A stretch of 14,393 nucleotides of DNA. Origin: Pseudomonadota bacterium. Its GTDB lineage: Bacteria; Myxococcota_A; Polyangia; Haliangiales; Haliangiaceae. This document shows positions 13,234-14,393 of the stretch, piece by piece. The first letter of the stretch is position 1, and every line of letters begins with the position of its first letter. The DNA is taken from contig JAEWJO010000498.1 in the NCBI GenBank assembly GCA_023386455.1, positions 1-14,393 on the forward strand. The letters are read 5' to 3'. The position numbers were made by a program, and so were the translations under genes. The notes under the pieces were generated by a model. The model did not search any database. It saw nothing but the letters and a program-made list of their open reading frames with translations, and was not told where the DNA came from.

Positions 13234-14393
13234 GTGCCGCATCCGTCTCTCGAGGAGATCCTCAGCGGCACGACGGACGCGGCCGAGCACGTCGCGGGCT
13301 GCGAGACCTGTCGTGCGCTCGCGGCGCTCGCGAACGTGCCGGCGAGCGGGACAGGCGATGCGTTCCCGTCCGAGCTCGTCGAGCGCGAGCGCTACGTCGA
13401 GTGGAAGGCGCTCGGCGCAGGCGGCGGCGGCATGGGTCGGACGTTCCACGCGCGCGACCGCCGGCTCGGTCGCGACGTCGTCATCAAGCAACCGCTCGCC
13501 GCCGACCCGTCGCACGGCTTCGACCTGAACGCGCGCTTCGAGCGCGAGGCGCTGCTGACCGCACGCCTGCAGCACCCGGCGATCGTCAGCGTGTACGAGG
13601 CCGGCAGGTTCCCCGACGGCGAGCCGTTCTACGCGATGCCGCTCGTGCGCGGCGCGCCGCTGTCGGACGAGATCGCTCGCCGCGCGACGCTCGAGGAGCG
13701 GGTCGCATTGCTGCAGAACGTGACGACCGCGTGCGAGGCGATCGCGTACGCGCACGAGCAAGGCATCGTCCATCGCGACGTGAAGCCGGCGAACATCCTC
13801 GTCGGCTCGTTCGGCGAGACGGTCGTGATCGACTGGGGTCTCGCCGTCGACGTCCGCGCCGATCCGGCGGTCCATGCCGCGCCGAGCGTCGACGTCCGCG
13901 ACGGCCTGACGCAGCTCGGAATCGGGACGCCGCACTACATGCCGCCCGAGCAGGCGCTCGGCGGCACGGCCGATCCGCGCATGGACGTCTACGCGCTCGG
14001 CGCGACGCTCTATCACACGCTCGCCGGTCGCCCGCCGTTTGCCGGCAGCGACTCGAGCCAGGCGCGGCGGCTCCTGCTCGAGGAGGCGGCGCCGTCGCTC
14101 GCCGAGGTCGCGCCCGACGTGCCGGCACCGCTCGTCGACATCGTCATGCGCGCGATGTCGCGCGATCCCGCGCAGCGGTTCGCCACCGCGAACGCGCTCG
14201 CGGCGGAGCTGCGCCGGTTCCAGACCGGTCAGCTCGTGCAGAGCCGCCGCTACACACCGGCGGAGATCTTGCGCCACTTCGCGCGGCGCTATCGCTCGCA
14301 GCTCGTCGTCGGCGGCGTCGCCGCGGCCGTGCTCGCAGCCGGCGCCGTCGCGGCGACGATCCGGATCGCGAAGGCGCGCCGGTCGGCGTCGGC
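13234..14393 (+). CDS. Transmembrane Ser/Thr protein kinase with N-terminal HxxxCxxC motif (3' end outside window)
   Basis: The frame is open from GTG 13234 to the window edge, giving 386 residues with no stop. His19, Cys23 and Cys26 form HxxxCxxC, the zinc motif of anti-sigma (ZAS/HC2-like) domains. The bacterial PknB-type kinase domain spans about 54-330: glycine-rich loop LGAGGGGMGR (60-69), catalytic Lys85 in VVIK, HRDVKPANI (180-188) with Asp182, DWG in place of DFG (200-202), and GTPHYMPPE (231-239). A membrane segment follows (about 357-378), so the kinase is cytoplasmic and a C-terminal domain, probably TPR or sensor, should follow beyond the edge. The glycine loop has about two more glycines than usual and Thr70 where Val is normal. 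GGTGAG at 13224-13229 precedes the chosen GTG; GTG 13225 is an alternative. It could signal to FHA proteins such as the regulator at 2571-3866, but no link is shown. Confidence 0.92.
   Translation, partial: MPHPSLEEILSGTTDAAEHVAGCETCRALAALANVPASGTGDAFPSELVERERYVEWKALGAGGGGMGRTFHARDRRLGRDVVIKQPLAADPSHGFDLNARFEREALLTARLQHPAIVSVYEAGRFPDGEPFYAMPLVRGAPLSDEIARRATLEERVALLQNVTTACEAIAYAHEQGIVHRDVKPANILVGSFGETVVIDWGLAVDVRADPAVHAAPSVDVRDGLTQLGIGTPHYMPPEQALGGTADPRMDVYALGATLYHTLAGRPPFAGSDSSQARRLLLEEAAPSLAEVAPDVPAPLVDIVMRAMSRDPAQRFATANALAAELRRFQTGQLVQSRRYTPAEILRHFARRYRSQLVVGGVAAAVLAAGAVAATIRIAKARRSAS

Noticed and set aside
13096..14277. Minus-strand open frame of 393 codons
   Set aside because: It lies antisense to the kinase, whose motifs (VVIK, HRD, DWG, PPE) are clear. 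The product is low-complexity Arg-rich.
1..14393. tRNA, rRNA, CRISPR array, insertion sequence or phage genes
   Set aside because: No regular spaced repeats, no transposase or integrase motifs, and no tRNA-like cloverleaf were recognised on either strand.

Overview
This is a GC-rich window (roughly two thirds G+C by eye) that carries twelve protein-coding genes. There is no RNA gene, insertion sequence or CRISPR array that I can support. The gene set suggests a myxobacterium or related deltaproteobacterial lineage, perhaps near Haliangium/Kofleria. It includes an FHA-domain sigma-54 activator, a Ser/Thr kinase with an N-terminal HxxxCxxC zinc-finger motif, many short lipoproteins, and a large Asp-box propeller protein with a dockerin-like tail. 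The lineage is an inference from style, not from a marker gene.

Layout. (1) 13-2567 (+): two overlapping genes encode two different CPA-type cation:proton antiporter-like membrane proteins, probably a translationally coupled pair. (2) 2571-3866 (-): FHA/AAA+/Fis sigma-54-dependent regulator, convergent with the antiporters. (3) 3867-4031: divergent intergenic region with direct repeats and two inverted repeats, then 4032-4841 (+): exported DUF882/M15-like peptidase. (4) 4846-5343 (-): small lipoprotein with a C-terminal CxxCH haem motif, resembling class II cytochrome c. (5) 5433-6368 (+): HSL-type alpha/beta hydrolase, convergent with 6376-7410 (-), an AraC-family regulator. (6) 7465-7968 (+): DUF4440/SnoaL-like lipoprotein. 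(7) 7975-12178 (-): three genes joined by 1- and 4-nt overlaps, in transcription order a 973-aa membrane-anchored Asp-box propeller with a C-terminal dockerin-like module, a lipoprotein with a cohesin-like beta-sandwich, and an exported beta-rich protein. (8) 12284-13183 (-): lipoprotein beta-propeller in the same direction. (9) 13234-end (+): transmembrane Ser/Thr kinase, cut by the window edge.

The most interesting unit is the minus-strand cluster 7975-12178. A dockerin-like EF-hand loop on the large propeller sits next to a lipoprotein whose sequence can be laid along a cohesin domain. This suggests a dedicated two-protein surface attachment pair outside any cellulosome. The sequence supports it only as a hypothesis. 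All genes are packed tightly: four convergent pairs are separated by 3 to 7 nt, and no gene-free stretch exceeds about 165 bases.
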